Of a stretch of DNA of 6,135 nt, positions 5,842-6,135 are shown piece by piece. The notes beneath the pieces are model-generated. The model was not told the DNA's origin, ran no database searches, and saw only the letters and a program-made list of their open reading frames with translations. The DNA lies in NCBI GenBank assembly GCA_021300075.1, contig JAJTIB010000031.1, forward strand, positions 1 to 6,135, written 5' to 3'. Source of the DNA: Rickettsiales bacterium (GTDB lineage: Bacteria; Pseudomonadota; Alphaproteobacteria; Rickettsiales; UBA3002). Position 1 is the first letter of the stretch. Each line of letters begins with the position of its first letter. A program made the position numbers and the translations under genes.

Positions 5842-5848
5842 CTCTCCC

Positions 5849-6135
5849 ATGCCCCAAACCCTCACCATTGCTACCTGGAACGTCAATTCCGTCCGCAGTC
5901 GCCTTCCGAATCTGCTGGCCTGGCTGGGCGCGAATCCGGTTGATATTCTGCTGCTGCAGGAGCTCAAATGTATTAAAGAGCAATTTCCGCGCATGGAACT
6001 CGAAGATCTTGGCTATAACCTCGCCATTCATGGCCAGAAAACCTTTAATGGCGTGGCCATCTGCTCGAAATATCCGCTGGACGATATCATATGCGAATTA
6101 CCCGGCGACGAAAGCGACAGCGCCGCCCGCTATAT
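5849..6135 (+). CDS. xthA: Exodeoxyribonuclease III (N-terminal part; continues past right edge)
   Basis: Exonuclease III belongs to the exonuclease/endonuclease/phosphatase superfamily. It is the main AP endonuclease of base-excision repair and also a 3'-5' exonuclease and 3'-phosphatase on duplex DNA. The first 95 residues are present. LTIATWNVNSVRSRLPNLL (5-23) contains the metal-site Asn (N11), and VDILLLQELKCIKEQFP (31-47) contains the catalytic-site Glu (E38, equivalent to E. coli E34). HGQKTFNGVAICSK (61-74) is the conserved region that follows. The ATG at 5849 gives the usual start a few residues before the first beta strand. The downstream catalytic Asp/His residues lie outside the window, so completeness cannot be judged. 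It is codirectional with erpA, 36 nt after its stop, with a possible promoter of its own and no Shine-Dalgarno. Confidence 0.95.
   Translation, partial: MPQTLTIATWNVNSVRSRLPNLLAWLGANPVDILLLQELKCIKEQFPRMELEDLGYNLAIHGQKTFNGVAICSKYPLDDIICELPGDESDSAARY

Noticed and set aside
5811..5985. 11-bp inverted repeat AATTGCTCTTT (5811-5821) and its complement (5975-5985)
   Set aside because: The arms are 153 bp apart with one inside xthA. A few 11-bp inverted matches are expected by chance in a window this size, and there is no terminator-like or attachment-site context.

Overview
The window carries a conserved chromosomal block of an alphaproteobacterium. The evidence is the gene order dgt–argS–SPOR protein–nagZ–tatABC with erpA (A-type Fe-S carrier) and xthA (exonuclease III) diverging from it, together with alphaproteobacterial-looking protein sequences (for example the GADHGGYVKR segment of ArgS and the PGGEIFPHQDK segment of the SPOR protein). 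The DNA is moderately GC-rich by eye. I cannot name the genus. No mobile elements, tRNA or rRNA genes, CRISPR arrays or recent-transfer signs are visible, and coding density is close to complete.

Left arm, minus strand, read from about 5417 down to 1: dgt (dGTP triphosphohydrolase), argS (arginyl-tRNA synthetase), a membrane-anchored SPOR-domain protein, nagZ (beta-N-acetylhexosaminidase), tatA, tatB and the start of tatC. Junctions are very tight: a 4-nt ATGA overlap for dgt/argS and argS/SPOR, zero gap for SPOR/nagZ, 45 nt for nagZ/tatA, 4 nt for tatA/tatB and a 23-nt overlap for tatB/tatC. This looks like one long operon with no internal terminator. Its themes are nucleotide pool and translation (dgt, argS), cell-wall binding and recycling (SPOR, nagZ) and export of folded proteins (tatABC).

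Right arm, plus strand: an erpA/IscA-type iron-sulfur carrier, then xthA, which runs off the right edge. The dgt and erpA starts are separated by 74 bp that must hold both divergent promoters.

No exotic system was found. The points most worth a second look are: (i) dgt, erpA and xthA all lack a Shine-Dalgarno and each has a TTGC-type -35, a 17-bp spacer and a -10 ending 6-7 nt before the ATG, which predicts leaderless mRNAs, whereas most internal operon genes have clear Shine-Dalgarno sites; (ii) scpA and scpB, which usually lie between nagZ and tatA in alphaproteobacteria, are absent here; (iii) nagZ appears to start with TTG directly after the SPOR gene's stop, in the same frame. Several starts were moved from the longest ORF to internal codons: tatA to 640, tatB to a GTG at 474, SPOR to 2518, dgt to 5417 and erpA to 5492.
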